From Collimonas sp. OK412 (GTDB lineage: Bacteria; Pseudomonadota; Gammaproteobacteria; Burkholderiales; Burkholderiaceae_D): 64,000 nucleotides of DNA. Positions 46,615 through 61,755 of the stretch are shown here, one piece after another. The stretch is from NCBI RefSeq assembly GCF_900112135.1, contig NZ_FOLC01000007.1:124001-188000 (forward strand), given 5' to 3'. The translations under genes and the position numbers were made by a program. Below the pieces are notes generated by a model. The model worked only from the letters and a program-made list of their open reading frames with translations. It did not search any database and was not told the origin of the DNA. Every line of letters starts with the position of its first letter. The first letter of the stretch is position 1.

Positions 46615-47760
46615 TTACAGGTCGAGCGTGAATTCGGTGAAGGTTGCTCCTTCGACGCGCTCCGGTTCCGGCAGCACCGGCACTGAGTTCTTTTTGGAGC
46701 TTGGCGTGTGGTTGTTGATCAGCCAGTACAGGTTGCTTGGCGAATCGGCGTGCGCCAGCGCTTCGTCCTGGGTGATGACGCCGTCGTCGATCAATTGCAT
46801 CAGCGCTTGCTCGAAGGTCTGCGAGCCGGGCGCCAGGCTCTTCTCCATCGCTTCCTTGATCTGGCTGATGTTGTCTTCTTCGATCAGTTCGGAAACGTGG
46901 CGGGTGTTGAGCATGATTTCCACCGCCGGCGTGCGTTCGCCGGTGACGGTGGTGACCAGCCGCTGCGACACGATTGCCGCCAGGGTCGAGGCCAGGTCTT
47001 CCAGCAGCGCCGGCCGGTTCTCCAGCGGATAAAAACTGATGATGCGGTTCAGCGCGCGATAGGTATTGTTGGCATGCAGCGTTGATACCACCAGGTGGCC
47101 CGACTGGGCGTAGGCCATGGCGGCCGACATGGTGGCCTTGTCGCGGATTTCGCCGATCAGGATGCAGTCCGGCGCCTGCCGCAAGGCGTTCTTCAGGGCG
47201 CCGTTGAGGTCGGTGGTGTCGCTGCCGATTTCACGCTGGTTGACGATCGAGCGATGGCTCTGGAACAGGAATTCGATAGGATCTTCCAGGGTCAGGATAT
47301 GGCCCGCCTGGGTCTTGTTGCGATAGTCCAGCATCGAGGCGATGGTGGTCGACTTGCCGGAACCGGTGGCGCCGACCACCAGCAGCAAGCCGCGCTTGCG
47401 GCCTATCAGCTCGGTCAGGGCAGGCGGCAGGCGCAATTCTTCAAAAGGCGGGATTTCATACGGAATATAGCGGATCACGGCCGAGATGCTGCCGCGCTGG
47501 CGGAACGCCGACAGCCGGAAACTGCCGACGCCGGCCACCGGCAAACCGAGGTTCAGTTCGTTGTTGCGCTCCAGTTCCTGCAGGCGGTCGGCCGGCAGCA
47601 CTTCCTTCAGCAGCATCTGGATCGTGTTGTCGTCCATGGTCTGCTGGTTGACCGGGACCATCTGGCCCTTGATCTTCAGATGAATCGGCGAACCCGGCGC
47701 CAAGAACATGTCCGATGCTTCCTTCTCCTGCATCAGACGAAACAAGCGATCCATTGCCAT
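46615..47760 (-). CDS. PilT/PilU-family type IV pilus retraction ATPase (PilU-like)
   Basis: 381-aa hexameric secretion-type ATPase. Walker A GATGSGKSTT lies in LLLVVGATGSGKS, the Asp box is LTLEDPIEFLF, Walker B is CILIGEIRDKATM, and the His box is HLVVSTLHANNTYRALNRI. The N-terminus MAMDRLFRLMQEKEASDMFL and the long C-terminal tail resemble PilU more than PilT. The ATG at 47760 follows GAGGAG. No other pilus gene is near; its place between dapD and the arsC-like gene recurs in Burkholderiales by recall. Confidence 0.9.
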   Translation of the reverse strand: MAMDRLFRLMQEKEASDMFLAPGSPIHLKIKGQMVPVNQQTMDDNTIQMLLKEVLPADRLQELERNNELNLGLPVAGVGSFRLSAFRQRGSISAVIRYIPYEIPPFEELRLPPALTELIGRKRGLLLVVGATGSGKSTTIASMLDYRNKTQAGHILTLEDPIEFLFQSHRSIVNQREIGSDTTDLNGALKNALRQAPDCILIGEIRDKATMSAAMAYAQSGHLVVSTLHANNTYRALNRIISFYPLENRPALLEDLASTLAAIVSQRLVTTVTGERTPAVEIMLNTRHVSELIEEDNISQIKEAMEKSLAPGSQTFEQALMQLIDDGVITQDEALAHADSPSNLYWLINNHTPSSKKNSVPVLPEPERVEGATFTEFTLDL

Positions 47761-47853
47761 CAAAAAACTCCTCGGTGCAAGAAAAGTGCAAATTATTATT
47801 ATGAAATCGCAACGGGCTTGCGCATTTTTACGTCAAGCCCGGACCTGCCTGAA

Positions 47854-48681
<828 letters not shown>

Positions 48682-48787
48682 GATTATTCGTTGATTGAAA
48701 GTTTAAAAACATGGATTTGACCATGACGGCGCATAAAGTGCATCGCCATGGCGCAATACCTAGGATCAGGCTGCCCGGAGCCGCAGG

Positions 48788-50002
48788 CTAGAGGCCTCGG
48801 CAAAACGCTGCGATGCGTTGCGCCGCCTCCAGGCATTCCTCGACTTCCGCCACCAATGCCATGCGGATGCGTTGCCGGCCCGGATTGCTGCCATGGGCGT
48901 CGCGCGCCAGATAGCTGCCGGGCAATACCGTTACATTATATTCGGCATACAGCCGCTTGGCGAAGTCGGTATCGGAGATTGCAGCCGACTTGTTGTCCTT
49001 GCTGCCTACCTTGGCCCACAGGTAAAAGCCGGCGTCCGGCAGCGCCACATCCAGCACGGTTTGCAGCACAGGGGTGACTTGTTGAAATTTAGCCATGTAT
49101 TTGGCGCGGTTTTCGACGACGTGGGTTTCGTCGTTCCAGGCGGCGACCGAAGCCGCTTGCACCGGCGGGCTCATGGCGCCGCCGTGATAAGTACGATACA
49201 GCAGGAATTTCTTCAGGATGGCGGCGTCGCCGGCGACGAAACCGGAGCGCATGCCCGGCACGTTGGAGCGTTTCGACAGGCTGGAAAAGGCGATCAGGCG
49301 CGGATAACCCTCACGGCCCAGCATGTGGGCCGCCTGCAGCCCGCCCAGCGGCGCTTCCGGCTTGAAATAAATCTCGGAATAGCACTCGTCGGCGGCGATC
49401 ACGAAACCGTGCCGGTCCGACAGCGCAAACAGTTCTTTCCAGTCCTCCAGCGACAGCACGGCGCCGGTCGGATTGCCGGGGGAGCACAGGTACAGCAGCT
49501 TGACGCGCGGCCAGACATCGTCCGGCACGCCGCGATAATCCGGGGCGAAGTTGCGGTCCGGGTCGGAATTGACGAAATACGGCTGGGCGCCGGCCAGGTA
49601 AGCCGCGCCTTCATAGATCTGGTAAAACGGATTGGGACACATCACCAGCGCATCCTGCTGGGCCGGATCGACCACCGTCTGCGCCAGCGCGAACAGCGCC
49701 TCGCGCGAACCGTTGACCGGCAGGATCTGGCTGGCCGGATCGAGCGGCGGCAAGCCATAGCGGCGCTCCAGCCAGCCGGCAATCGCAGCCCGCAAGGGTT
49801 CCGCGCCGATGGTGCTGGGATAGCTTGCTAGGCCGTTCAGGTTGTCGGCCAGGGCTTGCTGGATGAATTTCGGGGTCGGGTGCTTGGGTTCGCCTATTCC
49901 CAGGCTGATGGGCTGGTACGCAGGATTAGGCGTGACGCCGGCGAATAGGGCGCGCAGTTTTTCAAACGGATACGGCTGCAGCCGGTCTAGTAATGGATTC
50001 AC
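48788..50002 (-). CDS. dapC: Succinyldiaminopimelate transaminase
   Basis: 404-aa fold type I PLP aminotransferase that makes N-succinyl-LL-diaminopimelate. ISLGIGEPKHPTP near the N-terminus and NPFYQIYEGAAYLAGA are typical of DapC. The PLP lysine is in AFSSLSKRSNVPGMRSGF, and LCSPGNPTGAVLS holds the Asn of the active site. The context dapC-dapD...dapE supports the call over a generic aminotransferase. It is divergent from smc across about 425 bp. Confidence 0.95.
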   Translation of the reverse strand: MNPLLDRLQPYPFEKLRALFAGVTPNPAYQPISLGIGEPKHPTPKFIQQALADNLNGLASYPSTIGAEPLRAAIAGWLERRYGLPPLDPASQILPVNGSREALFALAQTVVDPAQQDALVMCPNPFYQIYEGAAYLAGAQPYFVNSDPDRNFAPDYRGVPDDVWPRVKLLYLCSPGNPTGAVLSLEDWKELFALSDRHGFVIAADECYSEIYFKPEAPLGGLQAAHMLGREGYPRLIAFSSLSKRSNVPGMRSGFVAGDAAILKKFLLYRTYHGGAMSPPVQAASVAAWNDETHVVENRAKYMAKFQQVTPVLQTVLDVALPDAGFYLWAKVGSKDNKSAAISDTDFAKRLYAEYNVTVLPGSYLARDAHGSNPGRQRIRMALVAEVEECLEAAQRIAAFCRGL

Positions 50003-50428
50003 GTGGCGGTTGGCAAATAAGGACGGATGAATAACAAAAATGGAAAGGGAAAAACGGCTGCAAAAGGCAGGATTGCGCTGTTTGCATTATATACAGAAGT
50101 GCGGCTTTGATCGCTGGCATTGCCGGGTTTTGCGAATGAGAAAAGCAGATTCCGCATGATTTTTTCGGCTTTCCATTGTCTTCTTGAACTTTTTTGGCGC
50201 TGCGTCCACAAAACGGAAGCTCATCCTTCTTGTGCGGCGGTCTGTTAATCGGCACAGGTTTTGCCGTTAAAGTAACAATCATATTTCCGGCCCATGACGG
50301 CCATCGGATCGCATATATGGCGGGGCGGAATGTTATGATGTCGACCTCCTGCGAGGTTTTTCCTCGTTTTTATAGTGTGAAGTGTGGCGGCTGCTTTTTC
50401 GCCGACTTTGATAAGAACTGTCGATAAC
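50003..50428. other. Divergent dapC/smc intergenic region
   Basis: About 425 bp. Near smc it contains CGAGG-TTTTT-CCTCG followed by T5 (50352-50371), a small terminator-like hairpin whose left arm can instead pair with CCTC just upstream. Otherwise no gene is supported and no clear promoter hexamers are seen. Confidence 0.45.
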
Positions 50429-53400
50429 GTGCGTCTAACCTCCATTAAATTATCAGGATTCAAGTCTTTCGTCGATCCCACCAATTTCCAGGTCCCCGGC
50501 CAGCTGGTCGGCGTGGTCGGACCTAATGGTTGCGGCAAGTCCAACATCATCGATGCTGTGCGCTGGGTCTTGGGTGAATCCAAGGCTTCCGAGCTGCGCG
50601 GCGAATCGATGCAGGACGTCATTTTCAACGGTTCTTCGCACCGCAAGCCGGCTGGCCGCTCATCGGTCGAACTGGTGTTCGACAACGGCCTCGGCAAAGC
50701 CGCGGGGCAGTGGAGCCAGTATGCGGAAATCGCCGTCAAGCGCACCTTGACGCGGGACGGCACCTCCACTTATTACATCAACAACCAGGCGGTACGGCGG
50801 CGCGACATCCAGGATATCTTCCTCGGCACCGGCCTTGGCCCGCGCGCTTACGCGATCATCGGCCAGGGCATGATTTCGCGCATCATCGAGGCGCGTCCGG
50901 AAGAATTGCGGATTTTCCTGGAAGAGGCCGCCGGCGTTTCCAAGTACAAGGAACGCCGCCGCGAAACCGAGAACCGGCTCAACGATACCCGCGAAAACCT
51001 GGTGCGGGTCGAAGACATCCTGCGCGAACTCAACGCCAACCTGGAGAAGCTGCAGTCGCAGGCGGCTGTCGCCCAGAAATTCCATGAGCTGCAAGGCGAC
51101 CAGGAAGAAAAGCAGAAACTGCTGTGGCTGCTGCGCAAGAACGAGGCCAAGACCGAGCAGGAAAAACATTTCCGCGATATTGAAAAAGCCCAGCTCGACC
51201 TGGAAGAGCAGACCGCCAAGCTGCGCCATGTCGAAACCGAGCTGGAGCACATGCGCCAGGCGCACTATGCCGCCGGCGACCGCATGCACCAGGCGCAAGG
51301 CCACCTGTACCAGACCAATTCCGAAATCGGCAGCCTGGAAGCGCAGATCAAGTTTGTCATCGAATCGCGCAACCGCCTGCAGTCCCAGCTCAATTCCCTG
51401 ACCGCGCAGCGCGACCAGTGGCAGCGCCAGGGCAGCCAGTTCCAGGACGACCTGGTCGAGGCCGAGATGCACCTGGAAGAACTGGCGGCGCGGGTCGAGC
51501 AATCGCAAGTAGCGTCGCAGCAGCACAACGACCAGCTGCCGGCGCTGGAGCAGAGCTGGCGCGAGGCGCAGCTGAAGAGCACCGAGTCGCGCGGCCAGAT
51601 CATGCAGATCCAGCAGCAGATTGAACTGGAATCCACCCACCAGCGCAACGCCTCGAATATCCTGAACGGCCTGGGCAGCCGGCGCGAACGCCTGGCGCAG
51701 GAAAAGAACGGCTTGAACCTGCCGGACAATGCGCACCTGACCAACTTGCGCATGCAGCTGGAAGAGAAGCAGGCCGGGCTGGAAGAAGTCAGCATGCAGC
51801 TGGAAGAAGTACAGGAACAGCAGCCGCGCCTGGAAGAAGAGCGGCGCGACGCGCAGCAGCAGGTGAACGCCGAAAGCGCCAACAACGCGCAGCTGGAAGC
51901 GCGCCTGACGGCGCTCAAGCAATTGCAGGAAAGCGTACAGACCGAAGGCAAGGTGCAGCCCTGGCTGCAGAAACACGAACTGGCAGGATTGCCGCGCCTG
52001 TGGCAAAAACTGCATATCGACGGCGGCTGGGAAACCGCGCTGGAGTCGGTGCTGCGCGAACGTACTTCGGCGCTGGAGATGTCGAACCTGGACTGGGCCA
52101 AAGCCTTCTTCAACGACGCGCCGCCGGCCAAGCTGGCATTGTTCTCGCCGAACGGCGTAGCACCGGCCGGCAATATTGAAGCACCCGCCGGACTCAAGCC
52201 CTTCCTGAACCTGCTGCAGCTGAACGATCCGGGTTTGCGGGTATTGATGCAGGACTGGCTGCACAATTTCTACGCCGCCGACGACACCGTGACCGCCTTT
52301 GCCGAGCGCAGCAAACTGCCGCTGGGAGCCAGCTTCGTCACGCGCCAGGGTCACGTCATCAGCAAGACCGGCGTGCGTTTCTATGCTTCCGATTCGGAGC
52401 AGGACGGCATGCTGGCGCGCCAGCAGGAAATCGAAAACATCACCAAGCAGCTGCGCGCGCAGCAGATGCTGGCCGACGAAGCCCGCTCGCGTTCGGTGCG
52501 CGCTGAAGCGGCGCTGTCGCAAGCCACCCAGCGTTTGCAGGAAATGCGCCAGCGCCATGCCGGCCTGACGCAGGCCGTGCACGGTTTGCAGATCGATGTC
52601 ATGAAATTGTCCGAGCTGCAGGAGCGCTTTAACCAGCGCAGCTCGCAAATTGCTTCCGACCTGGCTGAAATCGCCGCGCAGGAAAGCGAGCAGCAGCAGG
52701 TCAAGATGGAATCGGAAGCCAAGTTCGAGCAGCTGGACATGGAACTGGCGGAGCTGCAGGAAAAGCATGAAGACGGGCAGACCGACTACCTCGGCAAAGA
52801 ACAGCAGCTTAACGATGCGCGCCAGCGCCTGCGCGAGATGGAGCGTGCGGCGCAAGAAGCCGAGTTCGCTGAAAAATCCCATCGCAACAAGATCGAAGAA
52901 CTCAAGCGCAGCATCGCCACCGCGCTGGAGCAGGCGGCGCAGCTGTTCGCCAACATGCAGCAGGGCCACCTGGAACTGGAAAGCCTGGACGACCAGGCGG
53001 CGCAAGCCGGCCTGCAGGATCTGCTGGACAAGCGCAGCGAACAGGAACGCGCGCTGGCCGATACCCGCCACGAGCTGGACCAGGTGTCGCAGAACCTGCG
53101 CCAGCATGAAGAAACACGCTTGCAAGCCGAGCGCAGCCTGCAGCCGCAGCGCGAGCGCATCATGGAATTGCAGCTGAAAGAGCAGGCTGCGCGCCTGAAC
53201 CAGGAACAGTACGTGCAGCAGCTGCTCGAAGCGCAGGCCGACGAAGCCGCCTTGAGCGAGAAGCTGACCGCCGAAATGCGGCCCTCGTATCTGCAGGGCG
53301 AAGTTACCCGCCTGACCAATGCCATCGCTAGCCTGGGCGCGGTCAACCTGGCGGCGCTGGATGAGCTGGCGCAGGCGTCCGAGCGGAAGAATTTCCTGGA

Positions 53401-53959
53401 TGCGCAAAACGCCGACCTGACCGAAGCCATCAATACGCTGCAGGATGCAATCCACAAGATCGACAAGGAAACGCGCGACCTGCTGCAAGATACGTTCGAC
53501 AAGGTCAACCACCATTTCGCCGAGCTGTTCCCGATCCTGTTCGGCGGCGGCCAGGCCAAGCTGATCATGACCGGCGACGAAATCCTCGACTCCGGCGTGC
53601 AGGTCATGGCGCAGCCGCCGGGCAAGAAGAATGCAACGATCCACCTGCTGTCCGGCGGTGAAAAAGCGCTCACCGCGACGGCCCTGGTGTTTTCGATGTT
53701 CCAGCTGAATCCGGCGCCGTTCTGCCTGCTGGACGAGGTCGATGCGCCGCTCGACGATGCCAATACCGAACGTTTCTGCAACATGGTGAAGCGGATGTCG
53801 GCCAATACCCAGTTCCTGTTCATTTCGCATAACAAGATCGCGATGGAAATGGCGCAACAGCTGATCGGGGTGACGATGCAGGAGCAGGGCGTGTCGCGGA
53901 TCGTGGCGGTCGACATGGAAGCGGCGAGGAGTTTTGCCAGCGACGCCGTGGCAGCTTAA
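50429..53959 (+). CDS. smc: Chromosome segregation SMC protein
   Basis: 1176-aa condensin ATPase. The GTG at 50429 is chosen because it yields VRLTSIKLSGFKSFVDPTNF, the family start; a frame opening 45 bp upstream is less typical. Walker A GPNGCGKS is at residues 31-38. Two long coiled coils flank a hinge at about 510-650. The C-terminal head has the ABC signature LSGGEKALTA (from 1074) and Walker B FCLLDEVDAPLDDAN. It acts with ScpA/ScpB in the nucleoid; those genes are not in the window. zipA and ligA follow. Confidence 0.97.
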   Translation: MRLTSIKLSGFKSFVDPTNFQVPGQLVGVVGPNGCGKSNIIDAVRWVLGESKASELRGESMQDVIFNGSSHRKPAGRSSVELVFDNGLGKAAGQWSQYAEIAVKRTLTRDGTSTYYINNQAVRRRDIQDIFLGTGLGPRAYAIIGQGMISRIIEARPEELRIFLEEAAGVSKYKERRRETENRLNDTRENLVRVEDILRELNANLEKLQSQAAVAQKFHELQGDQEEKQKLLWLLRKNEAKTEQEKHFRDIEKAQLDLEEQTAKLRHVETELEHMRQAHYAAGDRMHQAQGHLYQTNSEIGSLEAQIKFVIESRNRLQSQLNSLTAQRDQWQRQGSQFQDDLVEAEMHLEELAARVEQSQVASQQHNDQLPALEQSWREAQLKSTESRGQIMQIQQQIELESTHQRNASNILNGLGSRRERLAQEKNGLNLPDNAHLTNLRMQLEEKQAGLEEVSMQLEEVQEQQPRLEEERRDAQQQVNAESANNAQLEARLTALKQLQESVQTEGKVQPWLQKHELAGLPRLWQKLHIDGGWETALESVLRERTSALEMSNLDWAKAFFNDAPPAKLALFSPNGVAPAGNIEAPAGLKPFLNLLQLNDPGLRVLMQDWLHNFYAADDTVTAFAERSKLPLGASFVTRQGHVISKTGVRFYASDSEQDGMLARQQEIENITKQLRAQQMLADEARSRSVRAEAALSQATQRLQEMRQRHAGLTQAVHGLQIDVMKLSELQERFNQRSSQIASDLAEIAAQESEQQQVKMESEAKFEQLDMELAELQEKHEDGQTDYLGKEQQLNDARQRLREMERAAQEAEFAEKSHRNKIEELKRSIATALEQAAQLFANMQQGHLELESLDDQAAQAGLQDLLDKRSEQERALADTRHELDQVSQNLRQHEETRLQAERSLQPQRERIMELQLKEQAARLNQEQYVQQLLEAQADEAALSEKLTAEMRPSYLQGEVTRLTNAIASLGAVNLAALDELAQASERKNFLDAQNADLTEAINTLQDAIHKIDKETRDLLQDTFDKVNHHFAELFPILFGGGQAKLIMTGDEILDSGVQVMAQPPGKKNATIHLLSGGEKALTATALVFSMFQLNPAPFCLLDEVDAPLDDANTERFCNMVKRMSANTQFLFISHNKIAMEMAQQLIGVTMQEQGVSRIVAVDMEAARSFASDAVAA

Positions 53960-54317
53960 GCGGAAAACCAAGGCCGCCGGCGGGCTGTCATCGAAGCTTG
54001 GCCTGCTTGACAACTTTTTTAGACGCCACTAAGCTGAATTTCTGGTCGTAATGCAATATATTGTAAAAAATTGTCTCAATATTTTTACGTTGGCGGTATA
54101 TACAGTAATACTTGTATTGTTTTTATAAGAAAAAATGGTTTTGATGGGGAGTACTTTGGGTTTTAAATAAGAAATAACCATATACGCGGTCACTGACAAC
54201 TATTTTAGAAGTGTTTTTTCCTCGGATGCAATCAATGACCAGTCCTCGATTTCAATCGCGAATTCACAGCGCGTTTGCCGCTTGCTCGGCAGCGTCCGCT
54301 ATTAAGGCATCAGCAGA
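53960..54317. other. AT-rich intergenic island between smc and zipA
   Basis: About 360 bp, far richer in AT than the surrounding genes in its middle part (54050-54200). It carries a 16-bp near-direct repeat, TGACAACTTTTTTAGA at 54008-54023 and TGACAACTATTTTAGA at 54194-54209, with one mismatch. TTGACA at 54007-54012 could be a -35 box, but no good -10 follows. No gene is supported. Confidence 0.55.
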
Positions 54318-58382
<4,065 letters not shown>

Positions 58383-58415
58383 CCACCCCGTTCCAGACTA
58401 ACCAGAGACTGCATC

Positions 58416-58952
58416 ATGACCGTTCGTGAAATCCTGAAAATGGGCGATCCGCGCCTGCTGCGGCAAGCCGAGCCTGTCACCGCTTTCGGCACGCCTGAGC
58501 TGGAGGCGCTGGTCGCCGACATGTTCGACACCATGCATGCAGTCAACGGCGCCGGCCTGGCGGCGCCGCAGATCGGCGTCAACCTGCAGCTGGTGATTTT
58601 CGGTTTCAAGAACAACGTGCGCTACCCGGATGCGCCGGCGGTGCCGGAAACGGTGCTGATCAATCCGGTGCTGCGTCCGCTTTCCGACGAAATCGAAGAC
58701 GGCTGGGAAGGTTGCCTGTCGGTGCCCGGGCTGCGCGGCGTGGTGCCGCGCTGGACCAGTTTGCACTACGAAGGCTTCGACCAGTCTGGCGCCGCCATCA
58801 GCCGCGATGTCGACGGTTTCCATGCGCGTGTCGTGCAGCATGAATGCGATCACCTGAACGGCATCCTGTATCCGATGCGGATCAAGGATTTCACGCGCTT
58901 CGGTTACACCGAAGTGCTGTTCCCCGAGCTGGATCCCGGCCACGACGATTGA
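58416..58952 (+). CDS. def: Peptide deformylase
   Basis: Removes the N-formyl group from nascent proteins. The 178-aa protein has the three deformylase motifs: [11 protein letters not shown] at 45-55, EGCLSVPG with the metal ligand Cys100, and [12 protein letters not shown] with His142, Glu143 and His146. The spacing to galU (33 bp) allows co-transcription. It is not next to fmt, so it may be a second deformylase copy in this genome; the window cannot show that. Confidence 0.95.
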   Translation: MTVREILKMGDPRLLRQAEPVTAFGTPELEALVADMFDTMHAVNGAGLAAPQIGVNLQLVIFGFKNNVRYPDAPAVPETVLINPVLRPLSDEIEDGWEGCLSVPGLRGVVPRWTSLHYEGFDQSGAAISRDVDGFHARVVQHECDHLNGILYPMRIKDFTRFGYTEVLFPELDPGHDD

Positions 58953-59172
58953 GCCGCCGCTTTTACAGCAACAGGTAAGCGGCAAGCCTGCATCCGGCGC
59001 CGGGGAATTCAATACGGCGTCGGCGATTGCCGTCAATATATAATTGCAAGAAAGCCAAGCGCGACGGGGTTGCTGCCTGCCGTGCCGGGTCCATCGCAGC
59101 CTTGCATCGCGGCGCATCTCCGCCGCTGCTGTCTGTGCGTCTCCCCAATTCGCTTACTTCGGAAACCCATCC

Positions 59173-60939
59173 ATGCACCATGCGGTAGAAACGTTTATCC
59201 AGGACCTGGCCGTGATCATGCTGATCGCTGGCGTCGTGACAGTGCTGTTCAACCGTTTCAAGCAGCCGGTGGTGCTTGGCTACATCGTCGCCGGCGTCAT
59301 CATCGGGCCGCATACGCCGCCGTTTTCCCTGATCACGGATGAACGCACGATCCAGATCCTGGCCGAACTGGGCGTGATCTTCCTGCTGTTTTCGCTGGGC
59401 CTGGAATTCAGCCTGAAGAAACTTGGCAAGGTCGGCGCCACGGCTTTTGTGGCGGCCCTGGCGGAGATTACGCTGATGCTGTGGGTCGGTTACGAGATCG
59501 GGATCTATTTCGGCTGGAAAACGATGGACGCGGTATTCCTCGGCGCCATGCTGTCGGTGTCGTCGACCACCATCATCGTCAAGGCGCTCAATGAACTGGG
59601 CATGAAACGCGAGAAATTCGCCCAGCTGATTTTCGGCATCCTGATCGTCGAGGATGTGCTGGCGATCGGCATGATCGCCTTGCTGTCGGGCGTCGCGACC
59701 AGCGGTTCGGTGGATGCCGGCGACGCCGCGATCACCATCGGCAAGCTGGTGCTGTTCATGATCGTGTCGCTGGTGGCCGGCATCCTGGTGGTGCCGCGCC
59801 TGCTTGATTACGTGGCTCGCTTCAAGAGCAAGGAAATGTTGCTGGTGACAGTGCTCGGCCTGTGTTTCGGTTTTTGCCTGCTGGTCATGAAAATGCAGTA
59901 CAGCGTGGCGCTGGGCGCTTTCATCATCGGCGCGGTGATGGCTGAGTCGCGCCACCTGCACCAGATTGAACGCCTGATCGAACCGGTGCGCGACATGTTC
60001 AGCGCCATCTTTTTCGTCGCCATCGGGCTGCTGTTCAATCCCTCCATCCTGGCCCAGTACTGGCTGCCGATCGGAGTGATCACGGTGGCCGTGGTGCTGG
60101 GCAAGGTGGTCAGCTGCGGCCTGGCGACTTTCCTGTCGGGCCATGACGGCCGCACTTCGATGCGGGTCGGCATGGGCCTGTCGCAGATCGGCGAATTTTC
60201 TTTCATCATTGCGGCGCTTGGCGTCAGCCTGAAAGTCACCAGCGATTTCCTCTATCCGACCGTGGTCGCGGTTTCCGCCGTGACCACCTTGCTGACGCCC
60301 TACCTGATCAAGCTGGCCGATCCGCTGTCCACTCGCCTGGCGCAGGCCATGCCGCGGAAAATGGCGTCGGTATTCAGCATGTATTCAACCTGGCTGGACA
60401 GCTTGCAGCCGCAGGGCGATCGCGCCGAACTGTCGCGCATCATCCGCCGCATCCTGCTGCAGGTGGTGGTGAACCTGGCGCTGGTGGTGGCGATTTTCAT
60501 CATCGGCGGCTATTTTGCCGAGGCGCTCGGCAGCCGCATGTCGGCCTGGGTGGCGGACGCGCAGGTGCAGAATGCGATAGTGTGGGGCGGAGCGCTGCTG
60601 GTTTCATTGCCTTTCCTGATCGCCACCTATCGCAAGCTGCATGCGCTGAGCATGCTGCTGGCGGAAATCAGCGTCAGGCCCGAATGGGCCGGATCCCACA
60701 GCCATGCGGTAAGGCGCGTGATTGCCGAGGTGATCCCGGTGGTGTCCATCATCGGTATCATGTTGATGATCGCCGCGCTCAGCAGCCGCATCCTGCCGCC
60801 GACCAACCTGCTGATCCTGGTGCTGGTGGCAGCGGCGGCGCTGGTGCTGATGTTATGGCAGCGGTTTGTGAAACTGCACTCGAAACTGCAAATCGCGCTG
60901 CGTGAAACGATGGAACAGCAGCCCGACGAAAATCACTGA
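59173..60939 (+). CDS. Cation:proton antiporter, CPA2 family (KefB/YbaL-like)
   Basis: 588-aa inner membrane protein. About 12 helices form the Na+/H+ exchanger fold (about 1-390), with [31 protein letters not shown], the active-site region in [18 protein letters not shown], and [18 protein letters not shown]. The C-terminal 170 residues add further helices instead of a TrkA-N domain, so nucleotide or glutathione gating as in KefB/C is not supported. The start at 59173 ([20 protein letters not shown]) removes a non-homologous leader of 43 residues. The transported ion is unknown. Confidence 0.9.
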   Translation: MHHAVETFIQDLAVIMLIAGVVTVLFNRFKQPVVLGYIVAGVIIGPHTPPFSLITDERTIQILAELGVIFLLFSLGLEFSLKKLGKVGATAFVAALAEITLMLWVGYEIGIYFGWKTMDAVFLGAMLSVSSTTIIVKALNELGMKREKFAQLIFGILIVEDVLAIGMIALLSGVATSGSVDAGDAAITIGKLVLFMIVSLVAGILVVPRLLDYVARFKSKEMLLVTVLGLCFGFCLLVMKMQYSVALGAFIIGAVMAESRHLHQIERLIEPVRDMFSAIFFVAIGLLFNPSILAQYWLPIGVITVAVVLGKVVSCGLATFLSGHDGRTSMRVGMGLSQIGEFSFIIAALGVSLKVTSDFLYPTVVAVSAVTTLLTPYLIKLADPLSTRLAQAMPRKMASVFSMYSTWLDSLQPQGDRAELSRIIRRILLQVVVNLALVVAIFIIGGYFAEALGSRMSAWVADAQVQNAIVWGGALLVSLPFLIATYRKLHALSMLLAEISVRPEWAGSHSHAVRRVIAEVIPVVSIIGIMLMIAALSSRILPPTNLLILVLVAAAALVLMLWQRFVKLHSKLQIALRETMEQQPDENH

Positions 60940-61024
60940 GATCGGCGGACGAGGGTGCTGTTTTCCGAATCCGCCGCCGCGTTTGGTTAAAATAGCGCCT
61001 TTACTTCTTTTTCAAGACAAAGCC

Positions 61025-61705
61025 ATGACTGCCATGACCCAGGACGAACTCAAGCAAGCTGTTGCCCGCGAAGCAATCAAATACGTGGTGGACGGCCAGA
61101 TTGTCGGTGTCGGCACCGGTTCGACCGCCAATTTTTTCATTGATGAACTGGCCAAGATCAAGCACCGCATCAAGGGTGCGGTGGCTTCCTCGGAAGCGAC
61201 CGCGGCGCGGCTGCGGGCGCACGACATCGAGGTGTACGACCTGAACCAGGTCGCGACCATGCCCGTCTACATCGACGGCGCCGACGAAATCACCGAGCAG
61301 GGCGCCATGATCAAAGGCGGCGGTGCGGCCTTGACGCGTGAAAAGATCGTGGCCTCGGTGGCCGAGAAATTCATATGCATCGCCGACGGCTCCAAGCTGG
61401 TCAAGGTGCTTGGCAAGTTTCCGCTGCCGATCGAAGTGATCCCGATGGCGCAGGCGGTAGTGGCGCGCAAGCTGATCAAGCTGGGCGGCGAACCGCGTTT
61501 GCGCTTCAAGGACGGCAAGCCGCTGATTACCGACAATGGCTGCGTGATCATCGACATGGTCGACCTGAAAATCACCGATCCGATCGAACTGGAGCGGCAG
61601 ATCAACCAGATCACCGGGGTGGTGACGGTCGGCTTGTTTGCGCAGCAGGGAGCGGATGTCTGCTTGCTGGGAACGCCGGATGGCGTAAAGACGCTGAAAT
61701 TCTGA
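61025..61705 (+). CDS. rpiA: Ribose-5-phosphate isomerase A
   Basis: Interconverts ribose-5-phosphate and ribulose-5-phosphate in the pentose phosphate pathway. The 226-aa protein has the substrate-binding [24 protein letters not shown], the catalytic IDGADEIT and [12 protein letters not shown], all diagnostic of RpiA. Two ATGs are possible (61025 and 61034); neither has a strong ribosome site and the difference is three residues. A longer frame running back into the antiporter gene is not used. A terminator follows. Confidence 0.96.
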   Translation: MTAMTQDELKQAVAREAIKYVVDGQIVGVGTGSTANFFIDELAKIKHRIKGAVASSEATAARLRAHDIEVYDLNQVATMPVYIDGADEITEQGAMIKGGGAALTREKIVASVAEKFICIADGSKLVKVLGKFPLPIEVIPMAQAVVARKLIKLGGEPRLRFKDGKPLITDNGCVIIDMVDLKITDPIELERQINQITGVVTVGLFAQQGADVCLLGTPDGVKTLKF

Positions 61706-61728
61706 TCTTGCAGTCGTGCAGTGTTGAG

Positions 61729-61755
61729 AAGGGTCCGAGTTTCGGGCCCTTTTTC
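61729..61755 (+). terminator. Rho-independent terminator after rpiA
   Basis: AAGGGTCCGA (61729-61738) pairs with TCGGGCCCTT (61742-61751) through one T-G pair around a GTT loop, followed by a T-rich run. Confidence 0.85.

Noticed and set aside
50660-54013. A 1117-codon open frame antisense to smc, and similar long antisense frames over leuA, the ABC-F gene, kdsA and ilvB
   Set aside because: They mirror GC-rich codon use of the real genes, have no domain resemblance or ribosome sites, and the opposite strand encodes clear families.
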